Shown: piece after piece, positions 1 to 7,455 of the stretch
Position numbering within the stretch: position 1 is the stretch's first letter
How the letters are laid out: every line of letters begins with the position of its first letter
Assembly (NCBI GenBank): GCA_021791615.1
Contig: JAJYWG010000341.1
Coordinates: 1 to 17,484 of the forward strand
Source: Actinomycetes bacterium
GTDB taxonomy: Bacteria; Actinomycetota; Acidimicrobiia; Acidimicrobiales; RAAP-2
Reading direction: 5' to 3'
Length of the DNA stretch: 17,484 nt
Position numbers and translations under genes: made by a program
Notes under the pieces: model-generated
Told to the model about the DNA's origin: nothing
The model's input: only the letters and a program-made list of their open reading frames with translations
Database searches by the model: none

Positions 1-1
1 A

Positions 2-280
2 CGGACGGCGAAGGTCCGAGGCGAGCTGCCCTCCCCGGCCAACCCACCCTCGGGGTGCCGGTTCCGGACCCGGTGCGCGCTGGCCCAGGAGATCTGCGCA
101 GCCGAAGAGCCGCCGCTCCGCCCCTTCGGGCACCTGGGGCACTTGGCGGCCTGCCACTTCCCGCTGACCGAGCCGCTCCCCGTGCCGCTCACCGTCGACG
201 CCCAGGCGAGCGGTCACGGTGCCGGCGCGCCGTCGAGCATCGCCGGCGGCGCCGTCAGCTCGACCGACGCGCCGGCCTGA
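2..280 (+). CDS. Oligopeptide/dipeptide ABC transporter ATP-binding protein, C-terminal end (partial)
   Basis: The frame is open from the window edge to a TGA at 278-280 and encodes about 92 residues. It carries the cysteine-rich tail found after the ATPase core of OppD/OppF/DppD-type proteins: LPSPANPPSGCRFRTRC, then EICAAEEPPL, then AACHFP. The four cysteines are typical of this tail. Walker motifs lie outside the window. The protein would be the cytoplasmic ATPase of a peptide-family importer. Such importers also carry nickel, opines and other small solutes, so the substrate is open. The last 30 or so residues after CHFPL are Ala/Gly/Ser-rich and look like an unstructured extension. The gene converges on the class V PLP gene. 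A solute-binding protein at the far end of the locus (11799-13628) may belong to the same transporter. Family assignment is firm for such a short piece; the partner is inferred. Confidence 0.82.
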   Translation, partial: RTAKVRGELPSPANPPSGCRFRTRCALAQEICAAEEPPLRPFGHLGHLAACHFPLTEPLPVPLTVDAQASGHGAGAPSSIAGGAVSSTDAPA

Positions 281-281
281 C

Positions 282-295
282 GCGCCGACCGGCGC
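282..295. terminator. Small hairpin just after the ABC ATPase stop
   Basis: GCGCC at 282-286 pairs with GGCGC at 291-295 around a four-base loop, starting one base after the stop codon. The stem is only 5 bp and no T-run follows. It lies in the 76-bp gap between two convergent genes, where a terminator is expected. In DNA this GC-rich, short stems occur by chance, so the call is weak. Confidence 0.22.
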
Positions 296-356
296 CGTCA
301 GCCCATCGCCACGGTCGCCGGCCGGCGGCCGAGCGAACCCGTGCGATGCCCGGCGC

Positions 357-1607
357 TCACTTCAACGCGCGCTCGAGCGCCTCGAACAGCCGGTCCGTCT
401 CGTGGAGCACGTTGTAGTGGGCGAACCCGATCCGGAGGACGCCCTCCTCGAGGTCCAGCCCGAGCGTCTCGATGACCCGCTTGGCGAAGAAGTTGCCGTC
501 CCAGGCATAGATCCCCGCATCGTCCAACGCCTCGGCCAGCTGCCGGGGCGTGGCCCGCTCGGGGACCAGGCCGAAGGTCGGCACCCGGGCGGGGTCGCCG
601 CCGGACCGACCGACCATGCGCACTCCCTCGAGCTCCCCGACCCTCGTCCCGAAGGCCGCAGCGAGCTCGGACTCGTGCCGGCGGATCAGGTCGTACGCCG
701 TGTCCAGTTGCGACGCCAGGGTGTCGCCCGACCCCAGGGACGCGAGGTAGTCCACCGCGGCGACAAACCCGGCGAGGGCCTCGTGGCTCAAGGTGCCCGT
801 CTCGAAGCGGTGGCCCGGCGGCACCTCGGCTGCCGGGCGGACGCGCTCGGCCGGCAGGTCGCGGGCGAGGTCCGGGCGCACCCAGGCCATCCCGAGGTGG
901 GGCCCGAAGAACTTGTACGGCGAGCAGAGCAGCACGTCGACGCCGAGCGCGCCCACGTCGATGCGGCGATGGGGTGCGTACGCCACCGCGTCGCCCCACG
1001 CCAGCGCACCGGCGTCGTGCGCCAGCGCCACGATCTCCTCGGCCGGCGTGACCGTGCCGACGGCGTTCGACGCGAGGCAGAACGCCACGACACGGGTGCG
1101 GTCGCTGAGCTTCGATCGCAGGTCCTCGAGGTCGATGTCCAGGTCGGGAGTCAGGCCGACCTCCCGCACGACCAGCCCCCGGTCCTCCGCCATCAGCAGC
1201 CATGGGGAGATGTTGGCGTCGTGGTCCAAGGCGGTGGTGAGGATCTCGTCGCCCGCCCGCATCATGCGCCCCACCGCCCGGACGAGGTTGAAATTGAGCG
1301 TGGTCATGTTCTGGCCGAACGCGACCCCGTCCGGGTCGCCCCCGGTGAAGGCGCCGCCGTACCGGCGCGCCTCGGCGATCAGTGCGTCGGTGCGCCGGCT
1401 GAGCTCGAAGGCGCCGCCTGTGTTGGAGTTGGACTCGACCAGGTAGGCCGCCATGGCCGCCACGACCCGCTCGGGCACCTGCGTCCCGCCGGGAGCATCG
1501 AGGAAGAGCGGCTGCTCGGGCGCCGGCCGTGTGGCGCGGAGCGCCGGGAACTGCGCCCGGACCCTGTCCGTGTCGAGGGCGCGCGGCATGGGGCTTGTCT
1601 GGATCAT
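357..1607 (-). CDS. Class V PLP-dependent aminotransferase family enzyme (cysteine-desulfurase-like)
   Basis: The product is 416 residues of fold-type I PLP enzyme and resembles the 'cysteine desulfurase-like' (SufS/CsdA-related) subgroup. Visible marks are FLDAPGGTQVP near residues 35-45, the cofactor aspartate in WGDAVAY (about D206), and the Schiff-base lysine in SPYKFFGPH (K232). The only cysteines are in AFCLASN and LLCSPYK, both before the lysine. The persulfide-forming cysteine that true desulfurases carry in their C-terminal part is absent. A C-S lyase, transaminase or related reaction on a pathway intermediate is therefore more likely than sulfur mobilisation. The ATG at 1607 overlaps the TGA of the upstream flavoprotein gene as ATGA, so the two are translationally coupled; a longer open frame upstream is only a shadow of that gene. 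It is the last gene of the six-gene operon. Family certain, reaction unknown. Confidence 0.85.
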   Translation of the reverse strand: MIQTSPMPRALDTDRVRAQFPALRATRPAPEQPLFLDAPGGTQVPERVVAAMAAYLVESNSNTGGAFELSRRTDALIAEARRYGGAFTGGDPDGVAFGQNMTTLNFNLVRAVGRMMRAGDEILTTALDHDANISPWLLMAEDRGLVVREVGLTPDLDIDLEDLRSKLSDRTRVVAFCLASNAVGTVTPAEEIVALAHDAGALAWGDAVAYAPHRRIDVGALGVDVLLCSPYKFFGPHLGMAWVRPDLARDLPAERVRPAAEVPPGHRFETGTLSHEALAGFVAAVDYLASLGSGDTLASQLDTAYDLIRRHESELAAAFGTRVGELEGVRMVGRSGGDPARVPTFGLVPERATPRQLAEALDDAGIYAWDGNFFAKRVIETLGLDLEEGVLRIGFAHYNVLHETDRLFEALERALK

Positions 1608-3763
1608 GGGACCCGACTGTAGGGGGCCAGCGCCGTGTACTCGCGCCGGAACGGCTCGGCATCCGACGGTTGCTCGTCGAACTCCTCGGCGTAGCGGCGA
1701 CCGGCCCACACCGCGGCGGCGATCGTCCCCGGGGCCCACGCGTCCCCGATGCAGCGCACGGACCGAATGCCGTGCCCGCTCCATTCGGAGCGACGCGCCT
1801 CGAGACCTGCAACGAGGCCGTCCACAGGGAGCCGGGCCGTCACCAGCACGACGGCATCCGCCTCCTCTGTCTGCTCACGGCCGGTGAACACGCAGCACGT
1901 CCTGACGGCACCCGCGCCCACCGCGACGACGGCACGGCTCGGCGCCACGTCCACGCCCGCGAGGAGGAGCCGGCGCTGGATGGCGTCGATCTCGAGGGTG
2001 TGCGCGGTCCAGGCCGAGGCGAGCGGCGCCGGCGTGACGAGGCGCACGCGATGACCCCGCCCCGCCAGGAGCTCCGCGACGACACCGCCCAGGTAGTAGT
2101 GGTCGTCGTCGAAGACCACGATGCGGCGCTCTCGGCCAAGGTGGTCGACCGCTGGCCCGAACAGGTCGTCGGGCGTCAGTACGACCGCCCCGGGGTCGAT
2201 GGGCACCGGAGCAGCGTGCCAACGACCCACGCCGTCGGCGCGCCACGTGGCGCCCGTCGCCACCACCACATCGGTCACGTCCGCACCGAGGACGTCGTCC
2301 GGTTCGATCTCGCTCTCCCGGTAGACCTCCACGTGCGGGTAGCCCGAGATGCGGAACAGCCGGTGGTCCACCACTCGGCGCCAGGTCGCCAGCGAGGGAA
2401 GCATCGCCTCCCGGGCGACACGGCCGCCCAGGGTGCGTCCGGCCTCCGCGAGCACGACCCGGTACCCCCGCCGCCCGAGGGAGCTCGCCGCCTCGAGCCC
2501 GGCCGGCCCGGCCCCGACCACCAGCACCGAGGCGTCCGACGTCTTCGGCCGGATCCGTTCGGGGTGCCACCCGCGCCGCCACTCCTCCCCCATCGACGGG
2601 TTCTGCGTGCAGCGGATCGGCGACATCGTCATGTCGCCCGACACGCAGATGTTGCATCCGATGCATTCACGGATGTCGTCGACCAGCCCGTGCTCGATCT
2701 TCCACGGGAGGAACGGGTCGGCGATCGACGGGCGTGCCGCGCCGATGAGGTCGAGCACCCCGGAGCGCACCTGCGCCACCATGGTGTCCGGGGACGTGAA
2801 CCGGCCCACGCCGATGACCGGCTTCGCCGAGAGCGCCTTCAGCCCGGCAATCAGCGGCTCCCGCTCGTTCTCGGCACTGAAGCGGGAGGTCGTCGAGTCC
2901 GACTCCCAGGTCCCGAGGACGAAGTCCCAGGCGTCGGTCAGGTGGTCGAGGCGCGCCACCGCGTCCTCCGTGTCGCCGCGACCGATGCCCCCCTCCCGGT
3001 CGTCGGCCACGGTGAGGCGGCAGACCACCGCAGCCCTGCCCTCACACTCCTCACGGGTGTCTGCCAGGATCTCGGCCAACAGCCGTGAGCGGTTCTCGCT
3101 GGACCCCCCGTACTCGTCCGACCGGTGGTTGAAGCGGGGCGAGAGGAAGTGGTGCAACACGCTCAGGGTGTGGCCGGCATACACGTAGACGACGTCGTAG
3201 CCGGCACGAATCGCCCGCCGGACGGCCGCCCGGTGCCACCCTCGCAGCTCCGCGATGTCGGACTTCGACATCATGCGCGCCTGCACCGGGTCGTTCGCCC
3301 AGGTCGTCACCGGGAGGTGGTGCGGCCCCAGCGGGGCTTCCCGGGAGGTCAAGTTCGGGGCGTTCATGCCGTTGTGCGCAAGCTCGATGGCGGCGAGGGC
3401 GCCGCCGTCGTGGATGGCCTCTGCGATGCGTGCCAGTGCGGGGATGTCCCCGTCGTCCCACAGTCGCAGCTCGATGAACGGCGTGATGTCCGACGTCGGG
3501 TGGATCTCGACCTGCTCGGTGCAGATCACCGACCAACCGCCCTCAGCCTTGATCCGTCGCATCTGCGCCTGGGCGGTGGGGTCGCGGTAGCCCATCCCGT
3601 TGCAGTGCGGCACCTGGACGAACCGGTTCTTGGTCTGGACAGGGCCGAGCCGGACCGGCTCGAACAGCACGTCGAACCGCCGGTCGTGCACCGTGCCGGC
3701 CGGTGGCCACGAGTGGCGAGGCGGCGGCTCCGCCGCCCGCGTCGCACCCCCGTCGCCGGTCAC
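1604..3763 (-). CDS. Trimethylamine/dimethylamine-dehydrogenase-like FMN and 4Fe-4S flavoprotein (Old Yellow Enzyme family)
   Basis: The product is 719 residues with two domains. The N-terminal TIM barrel begins at RRFDVLFEPVRLGPVQTKNRF (about residues 28-48) and contains the FMN-barrel signatures HHFLSPRFNHRSDEYGG and GAARPSIADPFLPWKI. Tyr195 and His198 (YAGH) match the Tyr/His pair of the trimethylamine dehydrogenase active site. C367, C370, C373 and C385 form the [4Fe-4S] site. The C-terminal half has a dinucleotide fold (VLVVGAGPAGLEAA, about 413-426) and the DDDHYYLGG stretch (552-560) typical of amine dehydrogenases. Known relatives oxidatively demethylate amines or reduce enones, passing electrons to ETF or NAD(P)H. 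The GTG at 3763 overlaps the upstream stop as GTGA. A GTG 24 codons further in also fits the family's usual N-terminus. The frame stays open far upstream to 5461, but that stretch is antisense-frame shadow of the Mo subunit gene. An amine substrate is inferred. Confidence 0.88.
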   Translation of the reverse strand: MTGDGGATRAAEPPPRHSWPPAGTVHDRRFDVLFEPVRLGPVQTKNRFVQVPHCNGMGYRDPTAQAQMRRIKAEGGWSVICTEQVEIHPTSDITPFIELRLWDDGDIPALARIAEAIHDGGALAAIELAHNGMNAPNLTSREAPLGPHHLPVTTWANDPVQARMMSKSDIAELRGWHRAAVRRAIRAGYDVVYVYAGHTLSVLHHFLSPRFNHRSDEYGGSSENRSRLLAEILADTREECEGRAAVVCRLTVADDREGGIGRGDTEDAVARLDHLTDAWDFVLGTWESDSTTSRFSAENEREPLIAGLKALSAKPVIGVGRFTSPDTMVAQVRSGVLDLIGAARPSIADPFLPWKIEHGLVDDIRECIGCNICVSGDMTMSPIRCTQNPSMGEEWRRGWHPERIRPKTSDASVLVVGAGPAGLEAASSLGRRGYRVVLAEAGRTLGGRVAREAMLPSLATWRRVVDHRLFRISGYPHVEVYRESEIEPDDVLGADVTDVVVATGATWRADGVGRWHAAPVPIDPGAVVLTPDDLFGPAVDHLGRERRIVVFDDDHYYLGGVVAELLAGRGHRVRLVTPAPLASAWTAHTLEIDAIQRRLLLAGVDVAPSRAVVAVGAGAVRTCCVFTGREQTEEADAVVLVTARLPVDGLVAGLEARRSEWSGHGIRSVRCIGDAWAPGTIAAAVWAGRRYAEEFDEQPSDAEPFRREYTALAPYSRVP

Positions 3764-6111
3764 GAGCTCGTCTCGTCGGCGACGGCGTCGGCGGCCGCGT
3801 CGGCGACGATGAGGTCCAGCACCCGCTCCGGCGTGAGGGGCAGCCGGGACGGCCACTCCCCGACCGCGTCGGCAACCGCGCTCGCGATCGCGGCCGACGG
3901 AGGCCCGATGGGCGGTTCTCCGATGCCCCTGGCCCCGAAGGGCCCGAGCCCCTCTCCGGACTCGAGGACGATGGTCTCGACGTCGGGCACATCGGTGAAG
4001 GTCGGGATGAGGTACTGGAACAGGCCGCCCGTCAGGTTCACGCCCTCTTCGACCTGGACCTCCTCGAGCAGGGCCATGCCGATCCCCTGGACGGCGCCAC
4101 CGCTGATCTGGCCTTCGACCGACAGCGGGTTGATGGCACGACCGACGTCGTGGGCCGCCACGTACCGCAGCAATCTGACCGTGCCGGTGTCGAGATCGAC
4201 CTCCACGTCGCAAAGATGCGTGCCGAAGGTGAAGTCCGGGAACACGCGGTCGGTGGCGAGGCGGGTGTCGACCGCCGTGCCATGCGGCCCGAAGAACGTG
4301 CCGATGGCCTCGGTGGGGACGCTGCGCCGCCGACATGCGGCCAGCGCGTCGACCAGGGCGACGGACCCGGAGGGGCCGACGACCTCCGCTCCCTCGAGCC
4401 GCAACGACTCGACGGGATCGCCCAGCTCCTCCGAGACCACGCCGTACAGTTGCCCTCTCACCATCATGCTGGCCACGTACACGGCGTTGCCCGACATGAG
4501 GAGCTGGCGGGTGGCGGTCGTCGTTCCAGCCAGCGGCGTCAGGGAGGAGTCTCCGAAGTGGACCGCCACGTCCCCGAGGGAAGTCCCGAGCACCTCGGCG
4601 GCGATCTGGGCGAGCGAGGATGCCTGGCCGCCGCCGATGTCCGGTACGCCGCAGCGGACGGTCACGGACCCGTCCACCTGGAACCCGACCCACGCCGCCG
4701 CCGAGTCGTTGAGCCAGACGAGGCGTCCGTAGGACTGCATGTTGGACGCCATGCCTCGTCCGACCGCCATGCGGGGTCCCGAAGGCTCGGGCTTCGGCCC
4801 GACGCGCTCGAGCACGGCGTCGATCGTCTCCGGGAGGAGCACCTCGGTCTCCACCCGCTGGCCGATCGGGAGGACGTCGCCCCGGCTGAGGGCATTGCGC
4901 TTGCGGACCACTTCCGGGGGGAGACCGAGCCGGGCGGCGAGGCGGTTCACCTGCGACTCGTACGCGAACACGACCTGCATCCCGCCGAACCCTCGGAAGG
5001 CGGACGTGGGCGGATTGTTCGTGTAGGCGCAACGGGCCCGCAACCGGACTGCGCCGCTTCGGTACGGACCACAGGCGTGAACGGAGGAGTACAGGAGGAC
5101 GAGGGCCGACAGGTAGGCGTACGCACCGCCGTCCGCGAGGATCTCGATCTCGTGACCGACGATCGTGCCGTCCCGGCGCGCCGCCGTCCGGTAGGCCATC
5201 TGCATCGGGTGCCGCTTCGCCCGTGCGAGCAGTGACTCGTCGCGCGTCCACTGCATGCGGACCGGGCGGCCCGTGCGCCAGCACGCCAGGGCGACGTACG
5301 GCTCCACCGTCATGTCCTCCTTCCCGCCGAACCCGCCTCCGACGTACGGCGCGACGACGCGGACCTTGGACTCGGGAAGGCCGAGGATGCGAGCGACGTC
5401 CCGATAGTGCTCGATGACCTGCGTCGCGACCCGGATGGTGAGCACACCCTCGTCGTTCCACGCGACGCCCGCCTCCGGCTCGAGATAGGCGTGGTCGACG
5501 AGCTGCGTGCGGTACTCGCCCTCGACCACCAAGTCCGCGCCGGCGAACGCGGCGTCAACTCCGCCGGTGTCGATCTGCCACTCCGCCAGGAGGTTCCCGC
5601 CGGGATGGATGGCCGGAGCTCCCTCCGCGAGCGCCTCCTCGGGCGTCGTGAGCACCGGCAGTGGCTCGGTCTCGACGTCCACGAGCTGGCACGCCTTGGC
5701 CAGGACGTCCTCGCTCTCTGCCACCACGAGGGCGACCGGCTCTCCGTGGAACCGGACGCGCTCGGTGGCGAGGACCTCCATGCTGGCTCGCAGCGCAGCC
5801 ACCTGCACCGCTTGCCCCGGGACGTCCACCCAAATGGTGTTGTGCGGCACATCCTCACCCAACAGCACGTCGACGACTCCGGGCACGGCGCGGGCTGCGG
5901 AGACGTCGCGCCGCACGATACGGGCCGAAGGCACCTGGGCCCGTACCAGGCGCGCGTGCAGCATGCCGGGCTGCGAGAAGTCCCCGGCATAGCGGGTCGT
6001 CCCGAGGATCTTCTCCAACTGGTCCTGCCGGGGGAGCGGTTGATGGACGACACGCAGCTCGTCGAGCTTCGACGTCCGCACCTCTGACCGATCGAAACCC
6101 TCAGCCGACAC
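3760..6111 (-). CDS. Xanthine dehydrogenase family, molybdopterin-binding large subunit
   Basis: The product is 783 residues, full length for a CoxL/XdhA-type catalytic subunit. Motifs in order are TTRYAGDF (38-45), GGGFGGKED (258-266), AKRHP (298-302), AFRGFGG (371-377), DIGGGQASS (491-499) and GARGIGEPP (726-734). E732 matches the catalytic base of the family. E265, R300 and F375 align by motif with Glu802, Arg880 and Phe914 of bovine xanthine oxidase. The Cys-containing loop of true CO dehydrogenases is absent, so this is a hydroxylase, probably of an N-heteroaromatic ring or aldehyde carbon. It would work in the cytoplasm with the two subunits encoded just upstream. The GTG start at 6111 overlaps the end of the Fe-S subunit gene by 11 bp. 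A GGGGGCGAGG purine stretch precedes it. The stop overlaps the next gene. Family is firm; substrate is inferred only. Confidence 0.93.
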   Translation of the reverse strand: MSAEGFDRSEVRTSKLDELRVVHQPLPRQDQLEKILGTTRYAGDFSQPGMLHARLVRAQVPSARIVRRDVSAARAVPGVVDVLLGEDVPHNTIWVDVPGQAVQVAALRASMEVLATERVRFHGEPVALVVAESEDVLAKACQLVDVETEPLPVLTTPEEALAEGAPAIHPGGNLLAEWQIDTGGVDAAFAGADLVVEGEYRTQLVDHAYLEPEAGVAWNDEGVLTIRVATQVIEHYRDVARILGLPESKVRVVAPYVGGGFGGKEDMTVEPYVALACWRTGRPVRMQWTRDESLLARAKRHPMQMAYRTAARRDGTIVGHEIEILADGGAYAYLSALVLLYSSVHACGPYRSGAVRLRARCAYTNNPPTSAFRGFGGMQVVFAYESQVNRLAARLGLPPEVVRKRNALSRGDVLPIGQRVETEVLLPETIDAVLERVGPKPEPSGPRMAVGRGMASNMQSYGRLVWLNDSAAAWVGFQVDGSVTVRCGVPDIGGGQASSLAQIAAEVLGTSLGDVAVHFGDSSLTPLAGTTTATRQLLMSGNAVYVASMMVRGQLYGVVSEELGDPVESLRLEGAEVVGPSGSVALVDALAACRRRSVPTEAIGTFFGPHGTAVDTRLATDRVFPDFTFGTHLCDVEVDLDTGTVRLLRYVAAHDVGRAINPLSVEGQISGGAVQGIGMALLEEVQVEEGVNLTGGLFQYLIPTFTDVPDVETIVLESGEGLGPFGARGIGEPPIGPPSAAIASAVADAVGEWPSRLPLTPERVLDLIVADAAADAVADETSS

Positions 6112-6592
6112 CGGCCTCGCCCCCTTCCGCGTACGCCGCCTCGATGGCGTCGAGGATCGGCCCGTAGCCGGTGCAACGGCAGAGGTTCCCGTGCAGCGCC
6201 TCCCGGAGCTCCGTGCGCGAGCGGTTCCCCCCTTCAGCCAGGAGTGCAGCGGCGGCGACGATCATGCCCGGCGTGCAGAAGCCGCACTGCGCAGCGTGGT
6301 GCGCGTGGAAGGCGCGCTGCAGCAGGGAGGGGCTCCCGTCCTCATTCGAGAGCCCTGACGCGGTGACCACCGAGGACCCTGTGACCTGCGCCGCGAGGAG
6401 GATGCAGCTCGAGACGGGTTCACCGTCCACGAGCACCGTGCAGGCCCCGCAGATCCCCTCGCCACACCCGTACTTGGGGTCGGTCACGTGGACCACGTCT
6501 CGCAGCCACCGCAGCAACGTCAGGTGTGCACCTCCGCGGGCGGTGACCGGGCGCCCGTTCACGGTGAGGGTGAGCACAAGCTCGTCGGTCAT
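6101..6592 (-). CDS. Xanthine dehydrogenase family, [2Fe-2S] small subunit
   Basis: The product is 163 residues, the normal size for a CoxS-type electron-transfer subunit. The N-terminal plant-ferredoxin-like cluster is held by C43, C48, C51 and C63 (CGEGICGACTVLVDG region). The C-terminal helical cluster is held by C103 and C106 (CGFCTPGM) and by C138 and C140 (NLCRCTGY). It carries electrons from the molybdenum centre to FAD. The ATG at 6592 overlaps the stop of the FAD subunit gene as ATGA. A longer open frame continues upstream to 6910, but it lacks homology and overlaps the FAD subunit. The order FAD, Fe-S, Mo is the coxMSL order. All eight cluster cysteines are present, so the subunit looks functional. 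Confidence 0.95.
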   Translation of the reverse strand: MTDELVLTLTVNGRPVTARGGAHLTLLRWLRDVVHVTDPKYGCGEGICGACTVLVDGEPVSSCILLAAQVTGSSVVTASGLSNEDGSPSLLQRAFHAHHAAQCGFCTPGMIVAAAALLAEGGNRSRTELREALHGNLCRCTGYGPILDAIEAAYAEGGEAGVG

Positions 6593-7446
6593 GGTTCCTC
6601 CGATCGGGCGAAGGCCTCGTCGACACCCCGCCGGACGAGCGTGGCGAGGAGGCCACGCCGGTACTCGGCCGACGCCACCGCGTCGGAGGCCGGGTCCACC
6701 TCCCGGACCGGCCCCAGACGTTCCGGGAGCTCCAGGCGCGTCGCCCCCGAGAGCGCCGCCTCCACACCGCCCAGCCGGACCGGCCGTTCGCCGACACCGG
6801 CGGCGGCCACCCGGGCCTCGAGGACGTGGCCATCGGCGCAACGAAGGAGGACGGCGACCGCGACGATGGCGAAGTCCCCGCTCCGCCTCGAGAGCTCGGT
6901 GAAGCTCCATCCCCAGCCCGGTCCCAGCAAGGGCACACGGAGATGGGCGACCAGCTCGTCGGCCCGAAGCTGGGTGGACAGGTAGGACAGTGCGAACTCG
7001 TCGGCCTTGATCTCGCGCACGGTGCGACCGTCGGTCGCGACGACCGTGGCGCCGAGCGCGGTCAGGGCGAGCGGCAACTCGGCTGCCGGGTCTGCATGCG
7101 CGAGGGAACCCCCGATCGTGCCGCGGTTGCGGATGCGCGGGTTGCCCACGTGGCTGGCGGCGCGTGCGAGCAGTGGCTGGCCGGCGCGTACCTCGGCGTT
7201 CGACGCCAGCTCGGCGTGGCAGGCGAGTGCGCCGACCTCGAGGTACCCGTCGCTTCGCGCCACGCCCTGCATGGCTGGGACGTGGGCGATGTCAACGAGC
7301 AGGCCGGGCTCGAAGAGGCCGGCGTTGATCAGCGGGAGAAGGCTCTGGCCTCCCGCCAGGACCTTCGCCTCCTCCTCGTCACGGAGTAGGTCGCACGCCT
7401 CGGCGACATCGTGGACTCGGACGTAGCGGAACGGCTTGACGAACAT
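6589..7446 (-). CDS. Xanthine dehydrogenase family, FAD-binding medium subunit
   Basis: The product is 285 residues, the usual length of a CoxM-type subunit. It begins with KPFRYVR, typical of the family. It carries both FAD-pyrophosphate motifs, AGGQSLLP (31-38) and TIGGSLAHADPAAE (110-123), of the PCMH/VAO-type fold. The C-terminal third is the CO-dehydrogenase-flavoprotein-like domain. It takes electrons from the [2Fe-2S] subunit and hands them to an acceptor such as NAD+ or a quinone; which one cannot be read from sequence. The ATG at 7446 lies 9 bp after the stop of the hydrolase gene. The end overlaps the Fe-S subunit gene by 4 bp. The conserved motifs appear intact. Confidence 0.93.
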   Translation of the reverse strand: MFVKPFRYVRVHDVAEACDLLRDEEEAKVLAGGQSLLPLINAGLFEPGLLVDIAHVPAMQGVARSDGYLEVGALACHAELASNAEVRAGQPLLARAASHVGNPRIRNRGTIGGSLAHADPAAELPLALTALGATVVATDGRTVREIKADEFALSYLSTQLRADELVAHLRVPLLGPGWGWSFTELSRRSGDFAIVAVAVLLRCADGHVLEARVAAAGVGERPVRLGGVEAALSGATRLELPERLGPVREVDPASDAVASAEYRRGLLATLVRRGVDEAFARSEEP

Positions 7447-7455
7447 GACCGGTCG

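Noticed and set aside
248..302. 12-base direct repeat GGCGCCGTCAGC (248-259 and 291-302), considered as an attachment-site duplication
   Set aside because: It is short, GC-rich, partly inside a coding tail, and there is no integrase or element between the copies.
219..1622. Long plus-strand open frame of 467 codons over the class V PLP gene
   Set aside because: It is the antisense shadow of a clearly homologous minus-strand gene, with shuffled composition and no motifs.
3764..5461. In-frame extension of the flavoprotein gene to 5461, which would give a 1285-residue fusion protein
   Set aside because: This stretch lies wholly inside the Mo subunit gene in another frame. It is Arg/Gly/Pro-rich without family motifs, and the GTGA overlap at 3763 gives a natural start.
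3760..7446. Aerobic CO dehydrogenase (coxMSL)
   Set aside because: Gene order matches, but the large subunit lacks the active-site cysteine loop of form I CO dehydrogenase and has AFRGFGG-type hydroxylase motifs.
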